Source of the DNA: Neoaquamicrobium microcysteis
GTDB taxonomy: Bacteria > Pseudomonadota > Alphaproteobacteria > Rhizobiales > Rhizobiaceae
DNA length: 62,323 bases
Direction of reading: 5' to 3'
Assembly (NCBI RefSeq): GCF_008180155.1
Contig: NZ_VSZS01000051.1
Location: 1-62,323 of the forward strand
Part shown: in pieces, positions 53,324 through 61,889 of the stretch
Layout of the letters: every line of letters starts with the position of its first letter
How positions within the stretch are numbered: position 1 is the first letter of the stretch
Program-made: the position numbers and the translations under genes
The notes under the pieces: model-generated
What the model was told of the DNA's origin: nothing
What the model saw: only the letters and a program-made list of their open reading frames with translations
Database searches by the model: none

Positions 53324-53339
53324 TTGGCAATTTTGCCAG
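53324..53339. promoter_or_regulatory. Palindrome upstream of napE
   Basis: TTGGCAATTTTGCCAG: TTGGC-N6-GCCAG, with the inner TGGCA-N4-TGCCA. Crp-family spacing but a different core from TTGCG sites. Lies 26-41 bp before the napE ATG; a -10/operator role is possible. Confidence 0.5.
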
Positions 53340-53411
53340 AATAGGCAGAATTCTAACCGGCACCTTCTGGTTGTCCACCCCTGTTCTCTGTACAGACTCG
53401 CTACGAGGGTT

Positions 53412-54653
53412 TTAAGCACCAGCGCGCCTCGACCAGAGAATCGGCGCGTAGCGGACCGCGAAGAGCAGGAAGGCCCCGGCCCAGAGCGCGCCGCCACAGG
53501 CAAGCACATGGGTGTACCAGTCCCCGGCGAACGGGGCAGCGACCCGCAACAAGGCCCCCGCCGAGACCATGGCGTACATGGCGACGAGGAACCGGTCGGC
53601 GACGATCACCCTTCCCGTGTGGCCGAGGCTCGCCCGTGTCATTACGGCGAGCGTCATGGTTCCCACGGCCCCTGCGGTCAAAGCGTGCAAGGCGGACGAG
53701 TGCGGAACCGCATCGGGCAGCATGATCGCGAGACCGAGCAGCGCCAAGGAGGCGGCGAGCCATCCGTAGCCGACATGGAGCACGAGCAGGATCGGCTCGC
53801 GCATCGTCGACAGGCCGTGCCAGTGCGACAGGCGCGCCGCGAGCAGCGTTCCCGCGACGACCAGGAAGGTACCGACAAAGGCGCTGCCGGGCGTTACGAC
53901 CCACCCGCCCATCCCGGCGGCGGTTGCGGCAAGCGCTGCCTTGTCGAGCGTGCCAAAGGGCGCGGGAAGCGCGATAGAACCTTCCTTGGCGAGCCAGTTC
54001 CGGGTGAAGCTCGGCACGATGCGCCCGCCGATCAGCGCGACAAGCATCCCGGCAACGGCCAAGGCGAGACGCTGGCCGAGATCGTGGTTTAGCAATCCGG
54101 CGCTGGCCAGATGGTCGGCCGCGTTGGCAATGCCGAACAGCGTGATCATCACGGCTACTGGGACGTTCTTCCAGTTCCTGCCCGCGAAAACCTCGCGCCA
54201 GACCGCGAAGGCGAGCGAGGCCGGAAACGCCAGGTCGACGGCCATGGCGAGCCACGGATCAGGCGAAGCCAGGCACGCCACCCGCCCCGCAAGCCACAGC
54301 CCGACGAGGGCGGCGAGCGGCAGCCCGCTCAGCGGGAGCCGCCCCGTCCAGTTGGGAATCGCTGTGAGGATGAAGCCCGCGATGACGGCTGACAGGTAGC
54401 CGAACAGCATTTCGTGGGCATGCCAGTTTATGCCACTGAACGGTCCGCCGATCTCAAAGCCGCCGAAGTAGACCCCGAGCCAGACAGGAATTGCCAGGCC
54501 CGCGTGAAGCGCTGCGAGAAAGAAGAACGGCCGAAAGCCGTAGTGGAGGATCGGCGGCATCGCCCGGATCCGGCCCCTGCCGTCCCTGGACACGTCACCC
54601 GACTTCAGTGCAGCCCTCGGAACCGAACGGTCGGAAACGCTTGCCGTGCCCAT
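53412..54653 (-). CDS. nnrS: NnrS family heme/copper membrane protein
   Basis: A 413-residue, 12-helix protein linked to NO resistance. Conserved YGFRPFFFLAALHAGLAI, NWHAHEMLFGYLSAVIAGFI, LTAIPNWTGRLPLSG, SHWHGLSTMREPILLVLHVG and SSALHALTAGAVGTMTLAVM (His residues bind heme/copper). NnrS of Rhodobacter relieves NO stress. Start shares one base with the upstream stop (TGATG). In the nirK unit. Confidence 0.95.
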   Translation of the reverse strand: MGTASVSDRSVPRAALKSGDVSRDGRGRIRAMPPILHYGFRPFFFLAALHAGLAIPVWLGVYFGGFEIGGPFSGINWHAHEMLFGYLSAVIAGFILTAIPNWTGRLPLSGLPLAALVGLWLAGRVACLASPDPWLAMAVDLAFPASLAFAVWREVFAGRNWKNVPVAVMITLFGIANAADHLASAGLLNHDLGQRLALAVAGMLVALIGGRIVPSFTRNWLAKEGSIALPAPFGTLDKAALAATAAGMGGWVVTPGSAFVGTFLVVAGTLLAARLSHWHGLSTMREPILLVLHVGYGWLAASLALLGLAIMLPDAVPHSSALHALTAGAVGTMTLAVMTRASLGHTGRVIVADRFLVAMYAMVSAGALLRVAAPFAGDWYTHVLACGGALWAGAFLLFAVRYAPILWSRRAGA

Positions 54654-55033
54654 CACGCGTTCCCCTGTCCGGCGGCCCTGACGGCCGCAGTCGCTCCGTA
54701 GGCAGCGAAATCGGCGACGTCCTGGAACAAACCCGCTATCTCGTGGAACGCGCTGCGGTCCGGTTCATCCGGCATGAGCTCGTCCAGTTCCCCCAGCAGG
54801 GCAAGCACGATCACGATCGCGTCGCGCATCTTCCTCGCGTCGGCGAGACCGCCCGCACGCCGCACGAGGTCTTCTTCCAAACCGGCCCGGTCAAGCACGT
54901 CGTTGGCAGCCTCGCGGCAGTTGCAGTCGAGGCCTGCCTCGGCGATACTTCGCCGCAGCCGCTCGACGACCAATTCTGTCCCTTCGATAGCGGACAGTCC
55001 AAGTGTTGTGTGTGACCTTGTTGATCGGGACAT
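54653..55033 (-). CDS. Hypothetical protein between nirK and nnrS, 126 aa
   Basis: A 126-residue, mostly helical and acidic protein (MSRSTRSHTTLGLSAIEGTE, LDCNCREAANDVLDRAGLEE, VIVLALLGELDELMPDEPDR) with a CxC pair. No family recognised. It couples to nnrS by overlapping stop and start and follows nirK by 66 nt, so a role in nitrite/NO metabolism (copper, heme or sensor) is inferred. Confidence 0.6.
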   Translation of the reverse strand: MSRSTRSHTTLGLSAIEGTELVVERLRRSIAEAGLDCNCREAANDVLDRAGLEEDLVRRAGGLADARKMRDAIVIVLALLGELDELMPDEPDRSAFHEIAGLFQDVADFAAYGATAAVRAAGQGNA

Positions 55034-55099
55034 GTGTCCATCTCCAAAGCGAAAGCCGGACGACAGGATAGTCGCCCGGCATCAAGGTAGGCGCCACGG

Positions 55100-56167
55100 C
55101 TAGTCGGCGAGCAGGCCCAGCTTCTCATCCACACCTTCACGGAAGAGGTCGGGCTGCTCGGGGCCTTCAACGATCAGCTTGCCAATCAGGCCGCGATTAA
55201 CGCGGGACAATGCATGGTCGACCAGGAGATACTCACCGGGCACCTCGACTTTGAAATCGACGGCCGCGGCGCCGCCCGGAGGCACACTGATGGTCTGCAC
55301 GTCGGGCAGAACGTCTCCCGTCAGCGAGCCAAGATTGTAGACCTTGTCGAATATCTCGCCGATAACGTGGAAGCTGGAGGTCTTATTCGGACCGCCGACC
55401 CCAAAGTAGATGCGAACGGTTTCGCCTACCTTCGCCTGCAGTGCGTTATTGCCGGTCAGCGCCTCGGCTGCTCCATTGAACACGTAGTATTCCGGCTGCT
55501 CGTTCATCAGCTTGTCATAGCTCTCGGTCAGCTGGCCGGATGTTCCAAAAGCCTCCTCGGTGTAGAGTTCGCCCTGCATGACGTAGAACTCGTGATCGAC
55601 CGCAGGAAGGCCGCCTTCCGGTTCGACCAGAATGAGGCCGTACATGCCGTTGGCAATGTGCTGCGCGGCTGGGCCGACCGCACAGTGATAGACATACAGC
55701 CCAGCGTTCAGCGCCTTGAAGGTGAATCCCTTTGTTTCGCCAGGCGCTGCCAGCGTAGCATGGCCACCACCATGCAGTCCGGTGACCGCGTGGAAGTCAA
55801 CATTATGCATTGCCATGCTGTCTTCGTGGTTCTCCAGGACGACTTCAACCGTGTCGCCAACGCGCACTCTCACGAGTGGGCCGGGGACCTTCCGGTTGAA
55901 GGTCCAGTAGTGATATGTGGTGCCGTCCGCCAGTTGGCCGATGACCTCCACCGTCTCAAGGCCTACCCGAACGGTCTCAGCACCACGCTCCCCGATTGCG
56001 GTTGGTAGATCGTTTGCCCGGCGTACGATGTCCAGCGGCGCTTCATGGGTGCCGAGCTCGGCCATGTGCTGATGTGCTGTTTCCGTGGCCGCAGCGCCAG
56101 CAAGTCCGAATCCGACAGCGATAGCGATAGCGGCCGCAGTCGTAAAAAGCTTGGTCGGGATGTTCAT
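55100..56167 (-). CDS. nirK: Copper-containing nitrite reductase, NirK class II
   Basis: A 355-residue periplasmic two-domain cupredoxin reducing nitrite to NO. Signal MNIPTKLFTTAAAIAIAVGF; type 1 Cu ligands His121, Cys162, His170, Met175 (MHNVDFH, YHCAVGPAAQHIANGM); type 2 His126, His161 and His318 (VDHALSR); catalytic Asp124 and His267 (SSFHVIGEIFD). The GGPNKTSSFHVIGE block marks class II. All ligands intact. Start 56167 (AAGGAC before). TTGCG-type site 70 bp upstream. Confidence 0.97.
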   Translation of the reverse strand: MNIPTKLFTTAAAIAIAVGFGLAGAAATETAHQHMAELGTHEAPLDIVRRANDLPTAIGERGAETVRVGLETVEVIGQLADGTTYHYWTFNRKVPGPLVRVRVGDTVEVVLENHEDSMAMHNVDFHAVTGLHGGGHATLAAPGETKGFTFKALNAGLYVYHCAVGPAAQHIANGMYGLILVEPEGGLPAVDHEFYVMQGELYTEEAFGTSGQLTESYDKLMNEQPEYYVFNGAAEALTGNNALQAKVGETVRIYFGVGGPNKTSSFHVIGEIFDKVYNLGSLTGDVLPDVQTISVPPGGAAAVDFKVEVPGEYLLVDHALSRVNRGLIGKLIVEGPEQPDLFREGVDEKLGLLAD

Positions 56168-56230
56168 GACACGGTCCTTTCTGACCTCTTGTTCATGAGA
56201 CATGTCTATGCCGGCCAAGGGGATCCTTCT

Positions 56231-56244
56231 TTGCGCAGCGACAA
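56231..56244. promoter_or_regulatory. Candidate Crp/Fnr (NnrR-type) site of nirK
   Basis: TTGCGCAGCGACAA: TTGCG-CAGC-GACAA, read on the minus strand as TTGTC-GCTG-CGCAA. Centre 70 bp before the nirK start, suitable for an activator site. Confidence 0.65.
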
Positions 56245-56944
56245 AGAGACAGACGATTTGAGCTGAGGTGCGCTTTGTCCTCAGTCGCGCGGGCAGCGCC
56301 GAACAGCTGCGATCGTGCCGTCGAAGGCAAAGCGCCGACATGGCGCGTTTTCATCCCAACCCCACGAGTGTCTGCACCTGCGGCCAACGGATGTCGCCAT
56401 AACCATCAAGCAGATAAAAAAGCGCATTCTCGCAATCCTGCGACACCGCTCATAGCCCTTGGCTGTTCGTCCGGCCTGCACCCACAAGCCAACCATATCA
56501 CCCCGTACTCGCGGTCCAGATCGCTCGACATCGTGCCTGGATCGCTCTCACGCAACACCGCGATGACCCGGCGGGAATCGCTTTTTCGACTACAAAGCCG
56601 GTGCGGATGATGATGAGCCCGGCTTCCGCCTGGGAGAAGAGCCTTCGTCACCGACGAATATGTCGGACTCGGCCACCGCGACAAATGCACACGTTTCGGG
56701 TCGCGCGAGTTGAGCAGCCTTAACGGCGCAACATTCTGGTGAACTAAGCTTGCTTTTGAAGAAGGGACTGTCCGAATTGACTGATATATCCCAATTCCTT
56801 GTCAGCCATTGTCGCCATATCAAGAGTGCCTTGGTCGCTGTCGGCCGGCTCCCACACCGATTAAGTGATCACGCTCCCGACGGATGCGCTTCAGCGCCAT
56901 TGATGGGAGTTGTCATGTTGTTCTAAGCACCCATAAATGGCTCT
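56245..56944. other. Intergenic region, no gene seen
   Basis: About 0.7 kb between divergent nirK and the antiporter. Several open frames on both strands (for example 56275-56610 and 56406-56690) have Ser/Arg-rich, antisense-like composition without ribosome sites. It probably contains the nirK upstream region and a decayed segment. Confidence 0.35.
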
Positions 56945-58599
56945 ATGATCGACAGCATATTCTACGAGATTGCCCTACTGGTGCTGATGGCTGCGGCGCT
57001 CGGCCTCGCCGGGCTCGTACTGCGCCAACCGCTCGTTGTGGCCTTCATCGCTGTCGGCATCGTCGCAGGACCCGATTTCCTCGGGCTCGTCACCTCGACC
57101 GAGTTCATCGATACGCTGAGCCAGATCTCGATTGCGGTCCTGCTGTTCCTTGTCGGGCTCAAGCTTGATCTCGCCCTGGTCAGGAGCCTCGGCAAGGTCG
57201 CAGTGGCGACTGGGCTGGGACAGGTCACCTTTACCGCCTTCTTCGGCTTCCTGATATGCCTTCTCCTCGGCATCGACTGGCTGACGAGCCTCTATGTCGC
57301 CGTGGCGCTGACCTTTTCCTCCACGATCATCATCGTGAAGCTCCTGTCGGACAAACAGGAGATTAGCGCGCTTCACGGTAAGATCGCGCTCGGCTTCCTG
57401 ATCGTGCAGGACCTGTCGTGGTCCTCGCAATGGCGCTCCTATCGGCCATCGGCATGGGAACCGGCGCGGAGCAAGGATCGCCTGCCGACATTCTCGTTGT
57501 CCTTGGAGGCGGGATCGGACTGGTCGCCGCGGTCGTCCTTTTCATCCGGTTCGGGGCGACGCCGCTTCTCGATCTCATGTCGCGGTCGCCCGAACTGCTT
57601 GTAATCTTCGCGGTCGGCTGGGCGGCAGGCTTGGCGGCGACCGCCGATGCGATCGGGCTCGGAAAGGAACTCGGCGGACTGCTCGCGGGAATGTCGCTCG
57701 CCTCGACACAATATCGCGATGCCATCAATTCGCGCCTGTCGAGCCTGCGCGACTTCCTGCTCCTGTTCTTCTTCATACATCTTGGGGCGTCGCTGTCGCT
57801 CAACAGCCTTGGCGGACAAATCGTGCCTGCGGTCTTCCTGTCGCTGTTTGTGCTGATCGGCAATCCGCTGATCGTGCTGGCGATCATGGGGGCGCTCGGC
57901 TATCGCAAGCGTACGGGTTTTCTCGCCGGGCTAACGGTCGCGCAGATATCAGAATTTTCCCTGATCTTTATGGCGATGGGGCTCTCGCTCGGCCACGTCA
58001 CGCAAGAAGCGCTCGGGCTCGTGACGCTGGTCGGGCTCGTGACCATCGCGGCGTCGGTCTACATGATCACATGGTCCCATCGCCTCTACGGCATCTTCGA
58101 ACCGTGTCTCGGTATGTTCGAGCGGCGCATGCCCTATCGCGAGATCGATACCGACACTGCGCCTACGGCCAACCATGACTTCGTTGTCTTCGGGCTCGGT
58201 CGATATGGAAGCCGCATCGGGCAGCGGCTTCAGGAATTGGGCCACCACCCGCTCGGCGTGGATTTCGACCCCGAAGCAGTGGCTTCCTGGCGGCGCCTTG
58301 GCCTGCATGCCGAATATGGCGATGCTACCGATCCCGACTTCCTGGCTCATCTTGATCTCAAGCATGTCCGCGCGGTCGTGAGCGCGGTGCCGCGGGAACG
58401 CGGGCCGCTAACCGAAGCCGATCCGCAGCTGGCGCTCCTGCACGGCCTGAAGTCAGCGGGCTACCGGGGCAAGGTGTTCTTGTCGGTTGGGACGATGGCC
58501 GATACAGACGATCTCATGCGCCGCGGCGCGAGTGTCATCCTGCGCCCGTTTGACGACGCCGGAGATTACGCCGTTAGGCAGTTGGTTGGGGCATCATGA
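56945..58599 (+). pseudogene. Kef-type cation:proton antiporter, frameshifted
   Basis: CPA2/Kef-like K+ or Na+/H+ antiporter with a C-terminal TrkA-N (RCK) domain. First part MIDSIFYEIALLVLMAAALG to GFLIVQDL with about five helices; a one-base loss near 57412-57418 then moves to a second frame (VVLAMALLSAIG onward) with the remaining helices, including IGLGKELGGLLAGMSLASTQ, and the nucleotide-binding VVFGLGRYGSRIGQRLQELG at about 410-430. Joined, it is 550 residues, normal. It could be a real frameshift or a sequence error. Confidence 0.85.
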
Positions 58600-58666
58600 A
58601 GTGCATAGCGCCTTGCGCGAGCGCGGTGGTGCAATCTAGCTCGGGATCAGCAGAAAGGATTTAGCC

Positions 58667-59143
58667 ATGGCCAAAGCGCCGATTTCCAATGATCAGAAGA
58701 CCTACGAACTCGAGCTGACCGCTAACGTCGTGTCGGCTTACGTCGCTAACAACGCGGTCCCCTTGGCTGATCTGCCCAACCTGATCAGCAGCGTAGCAAA
58801 CGCACTGCGGAGCGTCAGTGGGGGCAGTGTGGAGAGCGCACCTGAAGCTAAACAGGAACCTGCTGTGCCGATCAAAAAGTCCGTGACGCCCGACTACATC
58901 ATCAGCCTTGAGGACGGGAAGAAGTTCAAGTCGCTCAAGCGGACGCTGGCAACGCGCTACGGTCTCACCCCCGATCAGTACCGTGCGAAGTGGGGCCGGC
59001 CGCACGACTATCCGATGGTTGCTCCAAACTATGCGGCCGCCCGTTCCGCGCTGGCGAAGAACATTGGCCTGGGTCGCAAGCCGAAGGAAGAGCCTGCGCC
59101 TGCGAAGGCGAAGCGCGGCCGGAACAAGTCGGCAGCAGGCTGA
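58667..59143 (+). CDS. mucR: MucR/Ros family regulator without zinc ligands
   Basis: A 158-residue MucR-family H-NS-like DNA-binding regulator. VVSAYVANNAVPLADLPNLI (oligomerisation region) and the DNA-binding block DYIISLEDGKKFKSLKRTLA, TRYGLTPDQYRAKWGRPHDY and PMVAPNYAAARSALAKNIGL are highly characteristic. Where zinc-finger homologues have Cys and His, this one has Ser80 and Thr93. AGGAT precedes the start. Alone, upstream of an 89-nt gap. Confidence 0.9.
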   Translation: MAKAPISNDQKTYELELTANVVSAYVANNAVPLADLPNLISSVANALRSVSGGSVESAPEAKQEPAVPIKKSVTPDYIISLEDGKKFKSLKRTLATRYGLTPDQYRAKWGRPHDYPMVAPNYAAARSALAKNIGLGRKPKEEPAPAKAKRGRNKSAAG

Positions 59144-59231
59144 TCGACAATGCGGTGATCGCGCCTTAATGAGGGCGCGAATCCAGTAGGAAGACAACAA
59201 GGGCGGCAGCGCGAGCGCTGCTGATCAAGGG

Positions 59232-59321
59232 ATGGACCAGCAATATCGCGCTCTCTTGATTTTTGCGGTGATATTCCTCAGCGCAGCTGTAGCCTACTTT
59301 GCCATCCGAGGCTTGATGTAG
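59232..59321 (+). CDS. Possible 29-aa membrane peptide
   Basis: MDQQYRALLIFAVIFLSAAV plus AYFAIRGLM, a single hydrophobic span with a charged N-terminus. The ribosome site AAGGG is too close (about 2 nt) to be convincing. It may be a small membrane protein coded after mucR. Confidence 0.35.
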   Translation: MDQQYRALLIFAVIFLSAAVAYFAIRGLM

Positions 59322-59603
59322 GTGGAGTGCAGAGGAAAGGTTGGCGCGATCGGCAACAAGCGTGCTGGTTCACGCCAGTCGCGGAGGTCGGACCGCTATG
59401 GTTGCCGATCGTCCGCGTTAAATCGAGTCGCAAAATGCGCCTCGATGCCGCAAGCGACTATAGCCCAAAGGCCACAAACCCGCGCTCGTCGCGCTCGGCC
59501 GTAAGCTGCCATTCCGCTCGGTCTCATCGGGCAAAGTTGCCCGTCAGTTTAACACCCCATAGCGGACTTTCGCCTCCCTGGCGTGAGTTCCTGAAAGCTG
59601 CCA

Positions 59604-61307
59604 CTAGGCGGCGCCAGCTTCCACGGCTGCCGCTGACCTGACGTCGCTGCGGGTCCGGTTGCGACCTGCGCTCTTGGCTTCGTAGAGCAGCTTGTCGGCG
59701 CGATCATAAACGGCGTCGAAATCCTCAACCCCGTGGCAAATTGCGATGCCCATGCTGGCGGTGACAGGTCGCTGAAGACCCGGTACTTCGTGGGCGACAA
59801 TGGTCGAGATCGATTTGCGTCGACGCTCTGCCTGGAGAACGGCGTCACCGCCGCGTATGAGAAGCATGAATTCCTCACCCCCTAGGCGGTATGCCCGAAC
59901 ATTCGAACTGGGCTGAAGGCCTTTGGCCACGGCTTGGAGAACCGCGTCGCCGACCGAATGGCCGCTCGTGTCATTGATCAACTTGAAATGGTCCAAGTCT
60001 ACTACTGCCAGCGTATCAAATCCTTCAGCGCGAAGTTGCCCGAACTGCCCTTCCATGGCTCGCCGGTTGAGCAATCCGGTCAGCGGGTCGGTTTCGGAAA
60101 GCCTTTCGAGGACATCAGCCTGATCTATCGCACGGTCGCGTTCGCGCCTGATGGTCATGAGGCGGTCGGCGACGCCAAGCGTCGTGAAAAAGACTTCGCA
60201 TGCGCAACCGACATAAAACATCAACATTGCATCGGCGCTGTCGAGCCAGGGAACCACGCCCGTGCCGAGGCGGATGAGGCCGACCAGAATCATGGGAGCG
60301 TATCCAGCTGCCTGGAACCGCGCGGCAATGCTGCCGCGGCGCAATCCATCGACAGCCGCCATCAGAAAGATGAGCAGGATAGGTGCGAAAGCTGCCGTAT
60401 ACACGCTCGACTGGATAGGGCGCATGACAAACGGAAAGGCCGCGTGGAATGTGCTCAGGAGCAATGCCAACACGGCGCAATAGGGCAGCAGTCGCCGCAG
60501 CAGCGGATGCATGAGGCCAGGCTCGATGAAACTGTGGGTGAACATTAGGCCGGACGCGATCGTGGCCCCGAAGACGAGGGTGGTGATCCAGCTCAACGTC
60601 ATGGCACGCGGCTCGAAAAAGACGACCGAAAGCCCGGAAGAAGCCAGGATGGTTGCCAGCAACGACAGCGTGAGAGCCGAATGCCAGAGAACGAACGGCT
60701 CACGTAGGATTCGGTAGAACGCCGCGTTGAAGATCAAGGGCATCACGAGCATGCCTGTGAGCCCAGCCAGAACGAGCAGATATCTCATGTAGCCGCTTGC
60801 GTCAGCCGCACCCAGCGGTGCCAGATATGCCCGTTCCAGCGTCATTTTGTGGCTCGGGAGGTCAATGGCGACAATGACCTGCCGCGTCTCGTGCGTCACC
60901 CCGGGCAGGGGTGCTTCGAAATATCCGCCGAGCATTGAGCTGGACAAGTCACCGGCGGGCATAGAAACGCTGCGAACCGCGCCGTCACTGTCGATGGCCA
61001 ACATATGCAGCGCCCCGAGGGCACTCCGCCTTGAGAGGAAATATCGAGGGAGAATGTCGTCCGGGCCGATGTCGAAGAGAAGTAGCACGCGCTCGGCCTC
61101 GATAGAGACAGCTCGATCCGAGCAAGACCACTGCTGGGCGGAACGCGCTGTTGCCACCACGTCTTCAGCAATGCTGCCCGACGCCCAACAAGAACTCTGA
61201 ATGTCGCGTGAGCCGGCCGTGTCCGCTGATCCGGCGCTGACGATAGCCAGCACCACCAGGAGCAAAGAAGCCAACAGAAAACTTGTCGGGAGGCCACGTC
61301 GGAACAT
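59604..61307 (-). CDS. Membrane diguanylate cyclase (7TM-DISM plus GGDEF)
   Basis: A 567-residue protein making cyclic di-GMP. Signal/anchor (LPTSFLLASLLLVVLAIVSA), a periplasmic beta domain (about 25-165), seven membrane helices (about 170-380) of the 7TMR-DISM type, and a GGDEF domain at about 400-545: DPLTGLLNRRAMEGQFGQLR, DLDHFKLINDTSGHSVGD and the active RLGGEEFMLL. No RxxD inhibitory site at the usual spot (PSSNVRAYRLGGEEF), so it is probably not product-inhibited. Confidence 0.92.
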   Translation of the reverse strand: MFRRGLPTSFLLASLLLVVLAIVSAGSADTAGSRDIQSSCWASGSIAEDVVATARSAQQWSCSDRAVSIEAERVLLLFDIGPDDILPRYFLSRRSALGALHMLAIDSDGAVRSVSMPAGDLSSSMLGGYFEAPLPGVTHETRQVIVAIDLPSHKMTLERAYLAPLGAADASGYMRYLLVLAGLTGMLVMPLIFNAAFYRILREPFVLWHSALTLSLLATILASSGLSVVFFEPRAMTLSWITTLVFGATIASGLMFTHSFIEPGLMHPLLRRLLPYCAVLALLLSTFHAAFPFVMRPIQSSVYTAAFAPILLIFLMAAVDGLRRGSIAARFQAAGYAPMILVGLIRLGTGVVPWLDSADAMLMFYVGCACEVFFTTLGVADRLMTIRRERDRAIDQADVLERLSETDPLTGLLNRRAMEGQFGQLRAEGFDTLAVVDLDHFKLINDTSGHSVGDAVLQAVAKGLQPSSNVRAYRLGGEEFMLLIRGGDAVLQAERRRKSISTIVAHEVPGLQRPVTASMGIAICHGVEDFDAVYDRADKLLYEAKSAGRNRTRSDVRSAAAVEAGAA

Positions 61308-61520
61308 GCGTCGACGCTAGGGCCGGAAGCTTTTTTTCTCGTTAAGCGCCGCATATGAACGCCTGCTATAGGCGAGAGGCGCACCCACTCAAGTGGCCGG
61401 CATGACCGTGGTGAGGTCCTAGTGCGGCCCCACTCGAAAATACTTCATTGCTCGCTCACGCTCGGTCCGGAAGCTCGCGGCGCTGACGCGAGGATCGGAC
61501 CGATGACCGGGAAGACGATG

Positions 61521-61745
61521 ATGACGGAACAGCTGATCGCCAGCCTTGCCAAGGCCCCTCCCCTGCGTCCCCCCGCTCTGGGCCCGATGGTGCTGATGGT
61601 CACGGCAATGACAGGTTTGGGCATTGGCGTCTGGATCGCTATCATGGGCCTGTGGCCGGACCTCGGCAGCGCGCTCGTCCAGCCCGTGGTAGATATTCTG
61701 CAGCTTTCGAAGCGCCCGCACCCTTACCTACGCATTAGCCAATGA
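61521..61745 (+). pseudogene. Truncated NrsF-like anti-sigma factor (DUF1109)
   Basis: MTEQLIASLAKAPPLRPPAL followed by a first membrane helix (MVLMVTAMTGLGIGVWIAIM) and GLWPDLGSALVQP match the N-terminus of NrsF (DUF1109), an anti-ECF-sigma factor of about 210 residues with six helices. It stops after about 74 residues. The partner ECF sigma gene was not found upstream. A remnant. Confidence 0.65.
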
Positions 61746-61889
61746 AGTCGATGAGCCCACTGGCGCGGCGAGCCCGAGCATCGGCTGAGGGCCGGTTCCG
61801 GGCCGACCGGAACCTTCAACATTCGGCGAAAAGCCGCTGGTCTGCGCCTCACCCCAAGGCAGGCGTTCGCCTCAATTCCCGACCATAAA

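Noticed and set aside
56275-56823. Frames in the nirK upstream region
   Set aside because: Ser/Arg-rich, overlapping in several frames and lacking starts; treated as non-coding.
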